A DNA stretch of 64,000 bases from Synechococcus sp. WH 8016 (GTDB lineage: Bacteria; Cyanobacteriota; Cyanobacteriia; PCC-6307; Cyanobiaceae). Location: positions 228,153 to 292,152 of the forward strand of contig NZ_AGIK01000003.1 of the NCBI RefSeq assembly GCF_000230675.1, in the 5' to 3' direction. Numbering within the stretch: position 1 is the first letter of the stretch; each line of letters starts with the position of its first letter. Below, in pieces: positions 11,800 to 21,307 of this stretch. Made by a program: the position numbers and the translations under genes. Below the pieces are notes generated by a model. The model saw only the letters and a list, made by a program, of their open reading frames with translations. It was not told the DNA's origin and did no database searches.

Positions 11800-12662
11800 C
11801 AGCATCTGAGCCACAACACTCCATCGCCTGGATCAACGGAGCATGGGGTCGGCCTGCAGAGCTGACGCTGCCACTCAGCGATCGGGGGCTGCAGCTCGCC
11901 GACGGACTGTTCGAAACGATTCTCGTTCAACACAACCGTCCCTGCCTATTCGATGCACACCTCCGTCGATGGCAGCGAAGTTGTGAGCTGTTAGGGATGG
12001 CACCACCACCCCAAAAACCCTGGTTGGTTTCGTTGATTCAAGAAGCGATCCAGCGACTCGGGCTGGAGCATGGGGAGGGTGCCCTGCGCCTGAACTGGAG
12101 TCGAGGCGATGGAAGCCAACGAGGAATTGGGCTCGATCACAACGCAGCCGACCCCTCCAGGCATCGCTTTTGGCTCACCTTACAAACCCATACGCCAACG
12201 TTCGAGTCCATCAGCACATGGATCAGTCGTCATGAATATCGGCATGCCTCCAGTCTGATGAGTCGATGCAAAACCTTTGCCTACGGACAAGCGATTCAAG
12301 TGCGCCGGGAAGCTCAACAGAGGGGAGCTGACGATGGATTGATGCTCAGCACCAATGGCTCACTGTGCTGCGGAAGCAGCGCCAACCTTGTCGTACTCCG
12401 CCATGGCCAATGGCTCACACCCCCTTTAAGTGATGGCTGCCTACCTGGAGTGATGCGGGGTCAAGGCCTCAAACAGGGGCTGATTAAAGAGCTGTCGCTT
12501 TCATCCAAACCTCAACCAGGTGATCAATGGTTGTTAATCAACAGTCTTGGCTGTAAGACGATCAACCACGTGAATGATGAGCCACTCACGATCAGCGGCC
12601 GGGGAGAAGCCCTTTGGAGATCCTTACTGTCATCTCATTCTGAGGAATCATTGCCATCCTGA
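11796..12662 (+). CDS. pabC: Class IV aminotransferase, probable aminodeoxychorismate lyase
   Basis: PLP-dependent fold-type IV protein of 288 residues, probably cleaving aminodeoxychorismate to p-aminobenzoate and pyruvate. Support: N-terminal LSDRGLQLADGLFETI, which is the DxGxxYGDGxFETI-like signature, the PLP lysine K159 in SRCKTFAYGQA, and the C-terminal NSLGCKTINHVN block. The GTG start at 11796 overlaps the pabB stop by four bases (GTGA). Branched-chain or D-amino-acid aminotransferases share this fold, but the operon with pabB makes the folate role the best call. Confidence 0.82.
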   Translation: MTASEPQHSIAWINGAWGRPAELTLPLSDRGLQLADGLFETILVQHNRPCLFDAHLRRWQRSCELLGMAPPPQKPWLVSLIQEAIQRLGLEHGEGALRLNWSRGDGSQRGIGLDHNAADPSRHRFWLTLQTHTPTFESISTWISRHEYRHASSLMSRCKTFAYGQAIQVRREAQQRGADDGLMLSTNGSLCCGSSANLVVLRHGQWLTPPLSDGCLPGVMRGQGLKQGLIKELSLSSKPQPGDQWLLINSLGCKTINHVNDEPLTISGRGEALWRSLLSSHSEESLPS

Positions 12663-12686
12663 GCGCAGCAACAAGCGATTGGCGAT

Positions 12687-14282
12687 ATGGAATTACGGCG
12701 TGAGTTAAGCCTCACAAGCCTCACCCTCACCGTCGTCACCGGAACGATTGGATCGGGATGGTTGTTCGCCTCCTATTACGCCGCCCGAACGGCCGGACCC
12801 GCCAGCCTTCCCGCCTGGCTTCTAGGAGGCTTGATCTCCTTTCTTCTCGCTCTGGTCTTTGCAGAGCTGGGCTCTCTCATCAACAGTTCCGGGGCATTGG
12901 CCCAGATTCCACTCCTCAGCCACGGTCGCTTATCGGGTTTCGTCGGTGGCTGGAGCATCTGGATCAGCTATCTGTGCGTGCCAACCATCGAGCTCTTAGC
13001 GATGCTCGATTATCTCGACAGCAGCCTGCCCTGGCTCACGCAGGAACGCAACGGCACGCAAGTTCTCAGCGGAGCCGGTTTAGCTGTCGCCATCCTGTTG
13101 ATGGTGTTCTTTACCTGGATCAACCTCAACGGTGTGAAGGGTCTCGCCCGCTGGATCGACAACCTCACCATCTGGAAGTTGATCGTGCCTCTCCTGGTGG
13201 CGGCTGTGTTAATGCTGCTCAGTCAGCACTGGGGCAATATGAGCATTCCAGTCACGATCGGCAGCAACACAGCGGCCGTCAAGAGTGGTAGCGGTACGGA
13301 ACTTGTGAATGCCGTGGGAAGCGGTGGCATTCTTTTCTGCCTCCTTGGTTTTCGCACAGCCGTTGACCTTGCTGGAGAGGCGCGCAACCCCCAACGCAAT
13401 GTGCCGCTCGCCATGGGACTTGGGCTCGGCATCAGCCTGTTGATTTACCTGGTGCTGCAGTGGTCATTCCTGGTGAGCGTGCCGCCGGAAGCCCTCCAGC
13501 AGGGATGGTCCCAACTGAGCCTTGGCCAACATGGCGGCCCACTCGCAGCCCTGGCCCTTGGCCTTGGTCTGGGCTGGATGGTGGTGCTGTTACTCATCGA
13601 CGCAGCCCTTTCCCCCAGCACCACCGCAATGGCCTATTTGGGAGTATCGGCGCGAGTGAGCTGGATGATGGGTCGCTGCAAACTGCTCCCTGAATCCCTT
13701 GGTCGGGTCAACAGAAATGGGGTGCCACATATTGCTGTCATCAGCAGCCTGATCCTTGGCTGTGCCCTGTTCTTCATCGGCCCAGGCTGGCAACAGGTTG
13801 TGGCCTTTCTCACCGCAGCCCAGATGATCGCTTTAGCCATGGGACCCGCAAGCTTGTTAGCGCTGCGCCAACAACTTCCTCAAGAGCAGGGCCATTTTCG
13901 GATTCCCTATCCCAGAGCACTCAGTGCTTTGGCCTTTGTGATGGCGACGTGGGCAACGAACTGGTGCGGACGTACAGCGCTAGAGGGAGCCGTGCTCGCC
14001 ATCGGAATCCCGAGCCTGCTCTTTGCTCTCCACAACTGGCGAAAACACCAGCAGATTGAAACCAAAGCAGGACTTTGGTGGGGGCTTTATCTCGGACTAC
14101 TTGTGTTGGACATGGAGCTGTTCAGCCAAGGACAACCCCTGGAACTCTCGAACCTGGCCCATCTCGGAGTCCTGGCGGGGATGGCCCTACTGGTGCTGCC
14201 GATTGCAGTCAACAGCGCTCTACCAGAAGTGTCACCCCACGCGCTCACACACTTAAAAACCGATCCACCACATCTTGGCTGA
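12687..14282 (+). CDS. APC-superfamily amino acid permease
   Basis: Integral membrane protein of 531 residues with about 12 hydrophobic segments, belonging to the amino acid/polyamine/organocation superfamily. The first helix region carries TGTIGSGWLFASYYAA, an IG-containing unwound substrate-binding motif of the family, and a GEARNPQRNVPLA stretch matches the conserved loop after helix 6. The transported amino acid cannot be predicted. The start is 24 bases after pabC on the same strand. Its 3' end overlaps the convergent urtE gene by 38 bases, so the last dozen codons are shared by both strands. Confidence 0.85.
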   Translation: MELRRELSLTSLTLTVVTGTIGSGWLFASYYAARTAGPASLPAWLLGGLISFLLALVFAELGSLINSSGALAQIPLLSHGRLSGFVGGWSIWISYLCVPTIELLAMLDYLDSSLPWLTQERNGTQVLSGAGLAVAILLMVFFTWINLNGVKGLARWIDNLTIWKLIVPLLVAAVLMLLSQHWGNMSIPVTIGSNTAAVKSGSGTELVNAVGSGGILFCLLGFRTAVDLAGEARNPQRNVPLAMGLGLGISLLIYLVLQWSFLVSVPPEALQQGWSQLSLGQHGGPLAALALGLGLGWMVVLLLIDAALSPSTTAMAYLGVSARVSWMMGRCKLLPESLGRVNRNGVPHIAVISSLILGCALFFIGPGWQQVVAFLTAAQMIALAMGPASLLALRQQLPQEQGHFRIPYPRALSALAFVMATWATNWCGRTALEGAVLAIGIPSLLFALHNWRKHQQIETKAGLWWGLYLGLLVLDMELFSQGQPLELSNLAHLGVLAGMALLVLPIAVNSALPEVSPHALTHLKTDPPHLG

Positions 14283-14952
14283 GCTCGGACGTAGAGCCAC
14301 TCGCCACAATTCCACCGCGCTGCATGGCGTAATAACGATCCGCTTGTCGAACAAAATGCAAATGCTGCTCCACAAGCAAAACTCCAATCCCTTTCTCAGC
14401 GATAATTCGTTGAACGGCAGCTTCAATATCTTGCACAATATTGGGCTGGATCCCTTCCGTTGGCTCATCAAGAAGCAACAATTTAGGCTGGCCCAAGAGA
14501 GCACGAGCAATAGCAAGCTGCTGCTGCTGACCTCCGGAGAGATCTCCTCCTTTACGTGAAAGAAACTCCTGGAGAATTGGGAAGAGCTCGTAAATAAAAG
14601 GATCAATTCGACGATTTCGAGAAAGACCTCCTGGGAGAGCCTCCATCCCCAACATCAAATTTTCTTCAACAGTTAATTGAGGAATGATTTCCCTCCCCTG
14701 AGGTACATAACCAAGTCCAGACCTTGCACGCTGATGAGGAGGCTGACGCTCCATTCCATGACCTTCAAAAATAATCTCACCGGATCGTGGTTTAAGCAAA
14801 CCGATCAGAGACTTAAGGAGTGTGGTTTTACCAACTCCATTCCGGCCGATGAGACAAACCATTTCCCCAGCGAGGACCCTCAGATCAACATCTCGAAGAA
14901 TATGGCTTTCGCCGTAATAGGTGTTGAGACCCCGAATCTCGAGCATTGTCAT
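14245..14952 (-). CDS. urtE: Urea ABC transporter ATP-binding subunit UrtE
   Basis: One of the two cytoplasmic ATPases of the UrtABCDE urea importer, 235 residues, of the branched-chain amino acid (HAAT) ABC type. Walker A GRNGVGKT is at 36-43, the signature LSGGQ at 138-142 and Walker B LLLLDEP at 158-164. The LivF-like short form and NTYYGESHIL near the N-terminus match UrtE of other cyanobacteria. The start overlaps the urtD stop by four bases. It is the last gene of the operon and runs 38 bases into the convergent permease gene; no terminator hairpin is visible there. Confidence 0.93.
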   Translation of the reverse strand: MTMLEIRGLNTYYGESHILRDVDLRVLAGEMVCLIGRNGVGKTTLLKSLIGLLKPRSGEIIFEGHGMERQPPHQRARSGLGYVPQGREIIPQLTVEENLMLGMEALPGGLSRNRRIDPFIYELFPILQEFLSRKGGDLSGGQQQQLAIARALLGQPKLLLLDEPTEGIQPNIVQDIEAAVQRIIAEKGIGVLLVEQHLHFVRQADRYYAMQRGGIVASGSTSELSQDVVDRFLSV

Positions 14953-15722
14953 TGATCTTCGTCCTCCGTAGTTCCCAAATAAACCTCGATCACTCGAGGA
15001 TCCTGTTGCACCTGATCCATCGAGCCCTCACAAAGAACATGACCCTGGTGCAGCACGGTCACCGGACTCTCAAGACGACGGATGAATTCCATATCGTGCT
15101 CAATCACCAAAACAGTGTGTTCTCCAGCCAAAGACTTCAGCAAATCAGCCGTTAGGTCAGTTTCCTCATCTGTAAGACCTGCAACTGGCTCATCCACCAG
15201 CAAGAGGTCAGGATCCTGACCAACCAACATCGCAATTTCTAACCACTGCTTCTGTCCATGAGACAGAGATCCAGCTCTCCAGTCGGAACGTGATTGAAGA
15301 TTAACGATGTTCATGAGATGGTGAACTTGGTCTCGCTGTTCAGCACTAATACGACCAAAAAGCAAAGTCCAAGGCTGCTTTGACCGACTTACAGCCAATG
15401 CCAAGTTGTCCTGAACCGTTAAATCTTCAAACACACGCGGGCTTTGGAATTTACGACCGATTCCAAGCCGAGCAATGCGATGTTCAGGGATTCCAACCAG
15501 AGAGCGACCTTTAAAAAGCACGCCTCCTGAGCTGGGAGCAACCTTGCCCGTGATGACATCGAGAAACGTGGTTTTCCCAGCCCCATTTGGACCGATTACA
15601 GCCCGAAGCTCTCCAGGTTGCAAGCTCAGATTTAGGTCTCGAAGGGCAAGAAAACCATCAAAACTAACTGTGATGTCTTTGAGCTCCAGAAGTGCTCTGG
15701 AGCCAGAAACGATTCGGCTCAT
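14949..15722 (-). CDS. urtD: Urea ABC transporter ATP-binding subunit UrtD
   Basis: Second ATPase of the urea importer, 257 residues, LivG-like. Walker A GPNGAGKT lies at 44-51, the signature is the variant LSHGQ at 153-157 (canonical LSGGQ) and Walker B LLLVDEP at 173-179. The VIEHDM motif containing the switch His follows. The start overlaps the urtC stop by four bases and its stop overlaps urtE by four, so urtC, urtD and urtE are tightly coupled. Confidence 0.93.
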   Translation of the reverse strand: MSRIVSGSRALLELKDITVSFDGFLALRDLNLSLQPGELRAVIGPNGAGKTTFLDVITGKVAPSSGGVLFKGRSLVGIPEHRIARLGIGRKFQSPRVFEDLTVQDNLALAVSRSKQPWTLLFGRISAEQRDQVHHLMNIVNLQSRSDWRAGSLSHGQKQWLEIAMLVGQDPDLLLVDEPVAGLTDEETDLTADLLKSLAGEHTVLVIEHDMEFIRRLESPVTVLHQGHVLCEGSMDQVQQDPRVIEVYLGTTEDEDQ

Positions 15723-16849
15723 GGCTGCACCTCCTCATTGCCATCAACTTCAAGTTGAGGATAAGTACCAATCGGCCGAGAAAAACCCAGGCGAGACATC
15801 ACATTTCTTGGTCCTTCTCCTCTGAACCAACCAATCACACCCTCAGGCAGTGCCGTCACCACAAGAATAAACAACCCACCTTGAATGAAAAGCCAAGTTT
15901 CCGGTAAGGCTTCACTTACCAAACTTTTGGCATACATGATTACAACGGATCCCAAAATCGCTCCTACCAATGTTCCACGACCACCAACAGCAACCCAAAT
16001 CACCATTTCGATCGAAAAGGGAACAGTCATGAACTGGGGGGAAACAATTCCAGATTGCACTGTATAGAGCGCTCCACCGATACCCGCCAAGCCCCCAGCG
16101 ATTGCGAACACGATTGTTTTAAACAATGTTGGGTTATACCCAGCAAAGCGAAGTCTGGGCTCATCATCGCGGATCGCAATCAGAACATTTCCAAAACGAC
16201 CACGCACAACCCATCGTAAAAACATCCAGACGATGATCACAACAACAGCCGTCACCCAAAAGAAGCCTCGCTGCATCTCTGGCGATCCCAACTCGAGCTG
16301 ACCAAACAGCACAGTGACATCTGTTTTCAAACCGTTGGTGCCATTAATTAGCTTTTGCTGTCCATTGAAGAAATTGAAAAAAACCAAGAGAGCGGCTTGG
16401 GTCAGAATCGAAAAATAAACACCCTTAATTCGATTACGGAACACTAAATTCCCTAACACAGCTGCAAGCAAAGCAGGGATCAGCCAAATTGCGATGAGCG
16501 TAAAGAGAGGCGAGCGAAAAGGCTCCCAGAACAATGGCAACCGATCAACCCCATACAGACTGAAAAATTCAGGAATGGAGTTGGGCATATCAATAGAACT
16601 CCTGAGTTGGAGATACATCGCAGCGGCATAACCTCCAAGAGCAAAGAAAATTCCCTGCCCGAGGCTGAGAAGACCGGTAAAGCCCCAAATCAAATCAATC
16701 CCAAGCGCCACGATCGCTAGAGATAAAAACCGACCCAAAAGGTTAAGGCGGAACACAGGCAGAACCGATGGAGCAGCAACGATTACCGCGATGATCACCA
16801 CCCAAAGAGTGACCGAGAGCCAGGTGCGCTGTTGAAACGAACGAAACAT
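15719..16849 (-). CDS. urtC: Urea ABC transporter permease UrtC
   Basis: LivM-type inner-membrane permease of the urea importer, 376 residues with roughly ten hydrophobic segments. Family landmarks are LGIDLIWGFTGLLSLGQGIFFALGGYAAAMYLQ in the N-terminal third (two adjacent family blocks) and IRDDEPRLRFAGYN, the EAA-like cytoplasmic loop that contacts the ATPase. I chose ATG at 16849, four bases after the urtB stop, with a GAGG about 12 bases upstream. A longer frame from 16921 would overlap urtB by 68 bases and I reject it. Confidence 0.92.
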   Translation of the reverse strand: MFRSFQQRTWLSVTLWVVIIAVIVAAPSVLPVFRLNLLGRFLSLAIVALGIDLIWGFTGLLSLGQGIFFALGGYAAAMYLQLRSSIDMPNSIPEFFSLYGVDRLPLFWEPFRSPLFTLIAIWLIPALLAAVLGNLVFRNRIKGVYFSILTQAALLVFFNFFNGQQKLINGTNGLKTDVTVLFGQLELGSPEMQRGFFWVTAVVVIIVWMFLRWVVRGRFGNVLIAIRDDEPRLRFAGYNPTLFKTIVFAIAGGLAGIGGALYTVQSGIVSPQFMTVPFSIEMVIWVAVGGRGTLVGAILGSVVIMYAKSLVSEALPETWLFIQGGLFILVVTALPEGVIGWFRGEGPRNVMSRLGFSRPIGTYPQLEVDGNEEVQP

Positions 16850-16853
16850 CTGA

Positions 16854-18008
16854 TCAAGCCTCAACCATTCGGCCTTTTTGCGGAAACAGGCCTGCAGGAC
16901 GGAACTGAAGGAAAACCACAATCAGGGCAAAAGCCATCACCTGAGCCATGCTCGTAGTCGCAAAAAATTCAACCCCGCCAGCCAGTGGCTCAGGCATGTC
17001 TGGCCAAATCGTGAGCAGGCGACCTGCTCCAATTAGATCGGTTAATAAGCCAATCGCAAAGGAAGCCAACACGGTGCCGAGAAGATTGCCAACACCACCG
17101 AGCACCACCACCATGAAACAGCCCACGATGTAAGAGGTTCCAACGTTGGGACCCACCGAACCCAACAACGACACAGCAACGCCAGCCACCCCCGCCAAAC
17201 CAGAACCGATCCCAAAGGTAAGGACGTCAACGGTGTCAGTCGGAATGCCGAGGCAATCGCTCATCGAACGATTCTGCGTGACTGCCCTAATCCGAATACC
17301 CCAAACACTGCGGTTGAGGAACCAGATCACCCCAACAACGGCGATCAACGTCATCACAATGATCACAAGGCGTGGGACAGGAAACGTGAGATCCATCCAT
17401 TCGAGACCACCGCGCATCCACTTCGGAGCGGTGACATCCACATTGCGGGATGTTGCCTTAGCAATACGGCTAATTTGCGAGGCCAATCCACCCGCAAATA
17501 ACACACCAATGAAAGCAGAAACAGCCCAACCACCTAGTCGCACAAACCGAGATTGACGACCCTCCAATAAGGTCTTCGGAAGAAACAACGGAACACTGAA
17601 TCCGAGCACTAGAAACACAACCATTCCTGCCGCATAGGCAAGCGGAACGCTGCGCACAAACTGCTGGAGAATCAAACTGACACCCCACGTAGCAAGCAGA
17701 GTCTCCAGTGGACTCCCATATAGACGTCGTATTACTGTGCGTTCAAGCAAAATACCAACAACACCACTCACAACGAAGGCGCATGGAATAGCAACCAATA
17801 CGTAGGCGTTGTAAATAGGCGCAAGAAGGGGAAGTTTGAAAATGAGCTGTACCACATAGGTGGTATAGGCACCAAGCATAATTAATTCGCCGTGAGCGAG
17901 ATTAATCACACCCATCAAGCCAAACACAATGGCCAGTCCAAGGGCGGCCATCAGCAACACAGAGCCGATGGCCACACCGTTGAACAAACTTTCGAAAAGC
18001 AGTTGCAC
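16854..18008 (-). CDS. urtB: Urea ABC transporter permease UrtB
   Basis: LivH-type permease, 384 residues, partner of UrtC. The N-terminus has the conserved LMGVINLAHGELIMLGAY block, and the IRAVTQNRSMSDCLGI segment is the ATPase-contact loop; GIGSGLAGVAGVA follows. A central periplasmic insertion (about residues 170-210, GLASQISRIAKATSRNVDV and neighbours) is longer than in LivH and typical of UrtB. It starts 91 bases downstream of the urtA stop, and a hairpin lies in that gap. Confidence 0.93.
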   Translation of the reverse strand: MQLLFESLFNGVAIGSVLLMAALGLAIVFGLMGVINLAHGELIMLGAYTTYVVQLIFKLPLLAPIYNAYVLVAIPCAFVVSGVVGILLERTVIRRLYGSPLETLLATWGVSLILQQFVRSVPLAYAAGMVVFLVLGFSVPLFLPKTLLEGRQSRFVRLGGWAVSAFIGVLFAGGLASQISRIAKATSRNVDVTAPKWMRGGLEWMDLTFPVPRLVIIVMTLIAVVGVIWFLNRSVWGIRIRAVTQNRSMSDCLGIPTDTVDVLTFGIGSGLAGVAGVAVSLLGSVGPNVGTSYIVGCFMVVVLGGVGNLLGTVLASFAIGLLTDLIGAGRLLTIWPDMPEPLAGGVEFFATTSMAQVMAFALIVVFLQFRPAGLFPQKGRMVEA

Positions 18009-18040
18009 GGGGGGTGTCTAGTAAGCGAAAAAAATGAAAA

Positions 18041-18063
18041 GAGGAGCCCCCAAGGGACCCCTC
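18041..18063 (-). terminator. Hairpin between urtA and urtB, likely partial terminator
   Basis: On the minus strand GAGGGGTCCC-TTG-GGGGCTCCTC forms a 10-base stem with two G:U pairs and a 3-base loop, followed by TTTTC and a run of seven T within the next 12 bases. It lies just after the urtA stop. Leaky termination here would give more of the binding protein than of the membrane and ATPase subunits. Confidence 0.7.
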
Positions 18064-18099
18064 CAAAAGCAAGCCATCAGTCGATGGAGCTATTCATGA

Positions 18100-19395
18100 T
18101 CAGAGCTTGTACTTCTCTCCCTTACTGGGATCAGACCAATCGCAAGCAAAGCCCTTCGATGTGGGCTCAAACTGGTTCCAAGTCTGAGGATCAATTGGGC
18201 TGTCCGACTCTTCTACGATTTCGAACTGACCATCTGCAGTAATCGCTCCGATCCGAACGATTTGAGAGATGTGATGGTTAGGACGAACCTCAATTGGGCC
18301 TTGAGGAGCATCGAACTTGATACCAATCAGGGCTTCACGTACTTTGTCGTCATCAAAAGTACCGGCTTTTTCAACAGCCATCTTCCAGAGGTACACCATA
18401 TTGTATGCAGACTCTTGAGGGTCAGCGACAACACGGTCAGCTCCATACTTGGCCTTGAAGTCAGCAGCAAACTTCTTGGATGCCGGCGTATCAATGGACA
18501 TCATGTAGTTCCAAGCGCCGTAATGACCTTCAAGGAACTCGGGTCCAATTGTGCTGATTTCTTCTTCAGCAATGGAATAGCTCATCACATAATAACCATT
18601 TTCAGGAGTAATTCCGGCATCCTGAATTTGCTTGAAGAAAGCAACATTTTGGTCACCATTGAGGGTGTTGATAATCACACCGCCATCAGGCAAAGCCTTT
18701 TTAATCTTGGCAATGATCGGAGCAACTTCTGTATTGCCAAGAGGCAAATAATCTTCACCAACAACTTCTCCACCCAGAGACTTCACCTGCTCCTTCGTGA
18801 TGGTGTTAGACGTACGAGGGAACACGTAGTCAGATCCCACTAAATAGAAGGGCTTGCCTGCAGCTGGCGACTTCTCGAACATAAAGCTGGTCGCTGGCTC
18901 AGACTGCTGGTTAGGAGTCGCGCCGGTATAGAAGATATTTTTCGAACACTCTTGGCCTTCGTACTGAATCGGGTAATAGAGGAAAGCATCTTTCGATTCG
19001 TACACCGGAAGCATTGCCTTACGGCTAGCAGAGGTCCAACCGCCGAACACAACAGGAACTTTGTCCTGATCGATGAGTTTTTTGGACTTCTCAGCAAACG
19101 TGGGCCAATCGGAGGCACCGTCTTCAACGATGTAATCAATTTTGTACTTCTTACCATCTACCTCAACACCACCGGCAGCATTAATTTCATCAATGGCCAT
19201 TTTTTCTGTATCCACCAAGGTGGACTCAGAGATGGCCATCGTGCCAGTCAGAGAGTGAAGAATGCCAACGGTAACGCTGTCGTCAAACTCAACGTTGGAG
19301 GCTTTCTCATCGCCACCACCACAAGCTGTGACGGCCAGACCCAGCGACGCTGCGGCCATGCCGGCAAAGAGACGCTTGGACAATGATGAACTCAT
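18100..19395 (-). CDS. urtA: Urea ABC transporter substrate-binding lipoprotein UrtA
   Basis: Periplasmic urea-binding protein, 431 residues, anchored as a lipoprotein: signal peptide SLGLAVTAC with a lipobox Cys about 25 residues in, followed by a Gly/acidic linker. The mature part begins VTVGILHSLTGTMAISE, the start of the type I periplasmic binding fold, and contains FGGWTSASRKAMLPV and DPQESAYN segments typical of UrtA rather than Liv-type binding proteins. I chose ATG at 19395 (MSSSLSKRLF); a TTG at 19404 would add three residues. It is first in the operon, separated from urtB by a hairpin. An NtcA-like site lies about 75 bases upstream. Confidence 0.95.
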   Translation of the reverse strand: MSSSLSKRLFAGMAAASLGLAVTACGGGDEKASNVEFDDSVTVGILHSLTGTMAISESTLVDTEKMAIDEINAAGGVEVDGKKYKIDYIVEDGASDWPTFAEKSKKLIDQDKVPVVFGGWTSASRKAMLPVYESKDAFLYYPIQYEGQECSKNIFYTGATPNQQSEPATSFMFEKSPAAGKPFYLVGSDYVFPRTSNTITKEQVKSLGGEVVGEDYLPLGNTEVAPIIAKIKKALPDGGVIINTLNGDQNVAFFKQIQDAGITPENGYYVMSYSIAEEEISTIGPEFLEGHYGAWNYMMSIDTPASKKFAADFKAKYGADRVVADPQESAYNMVYLWKMAVEKAGTFDDDKVREALIGIKFDAPQGPIEVRPNHHISQIVRIGAITADGQFEIVEESDSPIDPQTWNQFEPTSKGFACDWSDPSKGEKYKL

Positions 19396-19439
19396 GAGTA
19401 TCAAAACAAGAGGAACGACGTTTCAACGCCGGAGTTCGA

Positions 19440-19482
19440 AAGGTACCGATCTGAAGAAAGAAGCTCCTGTATCAACAAAGAC
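19440..19482 (-). promoter_or_regulatory. Candidate NtcA-activated promoter of urtA
   Basis: On the minus strand GTC-N8-TAC (19482 to 19469) differs by one base from the NtcA consensus GTA-N8-TAC. Exactly 23 bases further on is TACCTT (19445 to 19440), fitting the TAN3T -10 box expected in class II NtcA promoters. The site lies in the short gap between ureG and urtA. Confidence 0.55.
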
Positions 19483-19511
19483 TATTTGCCAATCGGCAGA
19501 CCAAATACGCG

Positions 19512-20114
19512 TCAATTTGGTATCTGTTGCAACACAAAGGCTTCCACAAGATCGAGTCCTTCCCCATTTCGAAGGTTGGTAAAGCACCAGGGTCGATCCC
19601 GCCGCATCCTCAACGTGTCCTGTTCCATCACGGCTAAGTCAGCACCAACAAGGGGAGCCAGATCAATCTTGTTAATCACCAATAAATCGGATCGTGTAAT
19701 GCCAGGACCGCCTTTGCGAGGAATCTTGTCCCCAGCCGCTACATCAATCACATAAATACAAAGGTCGACTAATTCGGGGCTAAAACTGGCCGCAAGATTG
19801 TCACCTCCGCTCTCCACCATCACCAAATCAAGCCCTGGGAACTGACATTCCAGTTCACCCACAGCCGCTCGGTTGATGGAGCAGTCTTCTCGAATCGCCG
19901 TATGCGGGCACCCTCCGGTTTCAACCCCACGGATGCGCTCAGGCTCTAAGGCACCTGAACGCGTCAGGAATTGGGCATCCTCTTGGGTGTAAATGTCATT
20001 GGTCACAACCGCCAATTGCAGGCGGTTGCGCAATCTCCTGCACAGCGCTTCCACGAGCGCTGTCTTGCCTGAGCCCACCGGCCCGGCGATGCCAAGCCTG
20101 AGTTTGCTGCTCAT
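19512..20114 (-). CDS. ureG: Urease accessory GTPase UreG
   Basis: SIMIBI-class GTPase of 200 residues that drives nickel transfer into apo-urease with UreD, UreF and UreE. The P-loop GPVGSGKT is at 11-18; [14 protein letters not shown], the metal-binding [14 protein letters not shown] (Cys-Pro-His motif at its centre), ESGGDNL and the guanine-specificity NKID are all present. The start overlaps the ureF stop by one base. It is last of the ureEFG run. Confidence 0.96.
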   Translation of the reverse strand: MSSKLRLGIAGPVGSGKTALVEALCRRLRNRLQLAVVTNDIYTQEDAQFLTRSGALEPERIRGVETGGCPHTAIREDCSINRAAVGELECQFPGLDLVMVESGGDNLAASFSPELVDLCIYVIDVAAGDKIPRKGGPGITRSDLLVINKIDLAPLVGADLAVMEQDTLRMRRDRPWCFTNLRNGEGLDLVEAFVLQQIPN

Positions 20115-20782
20115 CAGCTCCGGAACAAACGTGAATACAACTCAGCATGCGCCAACTGGGCCAACCCCGCACCAGCACCACCACACCAAAGGGTGTACGG
20201 GTCTTGATCTTTCAAAACAGATGCCTGTTCACGAATCATCGGCAACAGCTGCTGCTGGATCCGTTGAGCCGTAGTGGGACCCAGCGGCACCAAGCGAACC
20301 GCTGCACTGAGCTGATTCGCAACCCAACCGTAGAGATAACCCTCCACCATCTCCAACTCAGAAATCTTCAACGACAAAGCAGCCCAAGCCCAGGCCGCCG
20401 GCCAAGCCAGCACCACCGGCTGAGGCAATGGATGTCCAAGATCAACCATCAATTGCAGCAAAGAACCGCCCATCTGTCCTTGCTGGGCACGCACCTCAGC
20501 CGACTCCCTCAAAGCCAACAACCACCCATCCAAAGACATCAACTCGCTGGGCATCTCTGACCTTTCTTGCTCCCAGTGTTGAAGCTGGACGCGCAATGGA
20601 TTTAACGCCGCAGCCTCCAACCTCAGGGCACCCCTTTGAAGCTCCGCTTCAATCCAATGTTGGAGATCTAATTCATCAATCAATGAACCATTCTGGATCA
20701 AAACTTCAAGACCCTCGGAATAGCTAAAAGCGCCAACGGGCAAGGCAGGACTCACCAACTGCAGCAATGCAAGCGATGTCAT
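20114..20782 (-). CDS. ureF: Urease accessory protein UreF
   Basis: All-helical urease maturation factor of 222 residues that bridges UreD and UreG. The N-terminal [21 protein letters not shown] block is the family hallmark, and [17 protein letters not shown] and [13 protein letters not shown] follow. I chose ATG at 20782, which overlaps the ureE stop by four bases; a frame open to 20836 adds 18 residues with no family match. Confidence 0.94.
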   Translation of the reverse strand: MTSLALLQLVSPALPVGAFSYSEGLEVLIQNGSLIDELDLQHWIEAELQRGALRLEAAALNPLRVQLQHWEQERSEMPSELMSLDGWLLALRESAEVRAQQGQMGGSLLQLMVDLGHPLPQPVVLAWPAAWAWAALSLKISELEMVEGYLYGWVANQLSAAVRLVPLGPTTAQRIQQQLLPMIREQASVLKDQDPYTLWCGGAGAGLAQLAHAELYSRLFRS

Positions 20783-21246
20783 GCGTGCTGATGGCCGATG
20801 TAAGCACCGCCTTCTGGCATGAAGGGACGGCAACACCGTGTCACCTTCAATCCGCGACCGTTAAGCATGGTGGCGAGGACGGAGTCGTTGAGCAACAACA
20901 GCTCATGCTCATGCAACTCAAGAGCCACATGACGATTTCCTAGGTGATAAGCAGCTTCAAGCAATGCAAGCGGCGTTGCTGCCTCCACTCGCAACAACTC
21001 CTCAGGAGCCGCAGTCACCAGCACATGCACCTGATGATGCGCATCGGTGAGGCGATCACCTGGTGTTAACGGGCGCTCACGCGGCAGCTGCAACAACACG
21101 TCTCGACCACACACTGTGCGACGACGTCCGCGCAGCACCGTGCGCTGATCCGCACTCAGCGGCAACTCCATGGCCGCCGGGGTGGCGTCCGGCAATGGCT
21201 CCTCAGACAAGAGGCGATGGTCCAACACGATCAAGCCAACATCCAA
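20779..21246 (-). CDS. ureE: Urease accessory nickel-binding protein UreE
   Basis: Nickel metallochaperone of 155 residues. The N-terminal beta domain includes LSADQRTVLRGRRR, and the C-terminal metal-binding domain has LGNRHVALELHEHELLLLND, with the conserved interface His. The tail is short (GHQHA) rather than the long poly-His tail of some bacteria, so nickel storage is probably limited. First gene of the ureEFG run, divergent from ureD with 109 bases between starts, where a perfect NtcA palindrome lies. Confidence 0.93.
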   Translation of the reverse strand: MDVGLIVLDHRLLSEEPLPDATPAAMELPLSADQRTVLRGRRRTVCGRDVLLQLPRERPLTPGDRLTDAHHQVHVLVTAAPEELLRVEAATPLALLEAAYHLGNRHVALELHEHELLLLNDSVLATMLNGRGLKVTRCCRPFMPEGGAYIGHQHA

Positions 21247-21307
21247 GGGTTCAGACAGCCAAAGAGATCACACAACAAAGACTGCCCAAACAGCACACTT
21301 TTATTTG

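Noticed and set aside
16850..16921. Longer UrtC N-terminus starting at 16921
   Set aside because: Would overlap urtB by 68 bases; the added residues are urtB sequence in another frame, and ATG at 16849 lies just after the urtB stop with a GAGG upstream.
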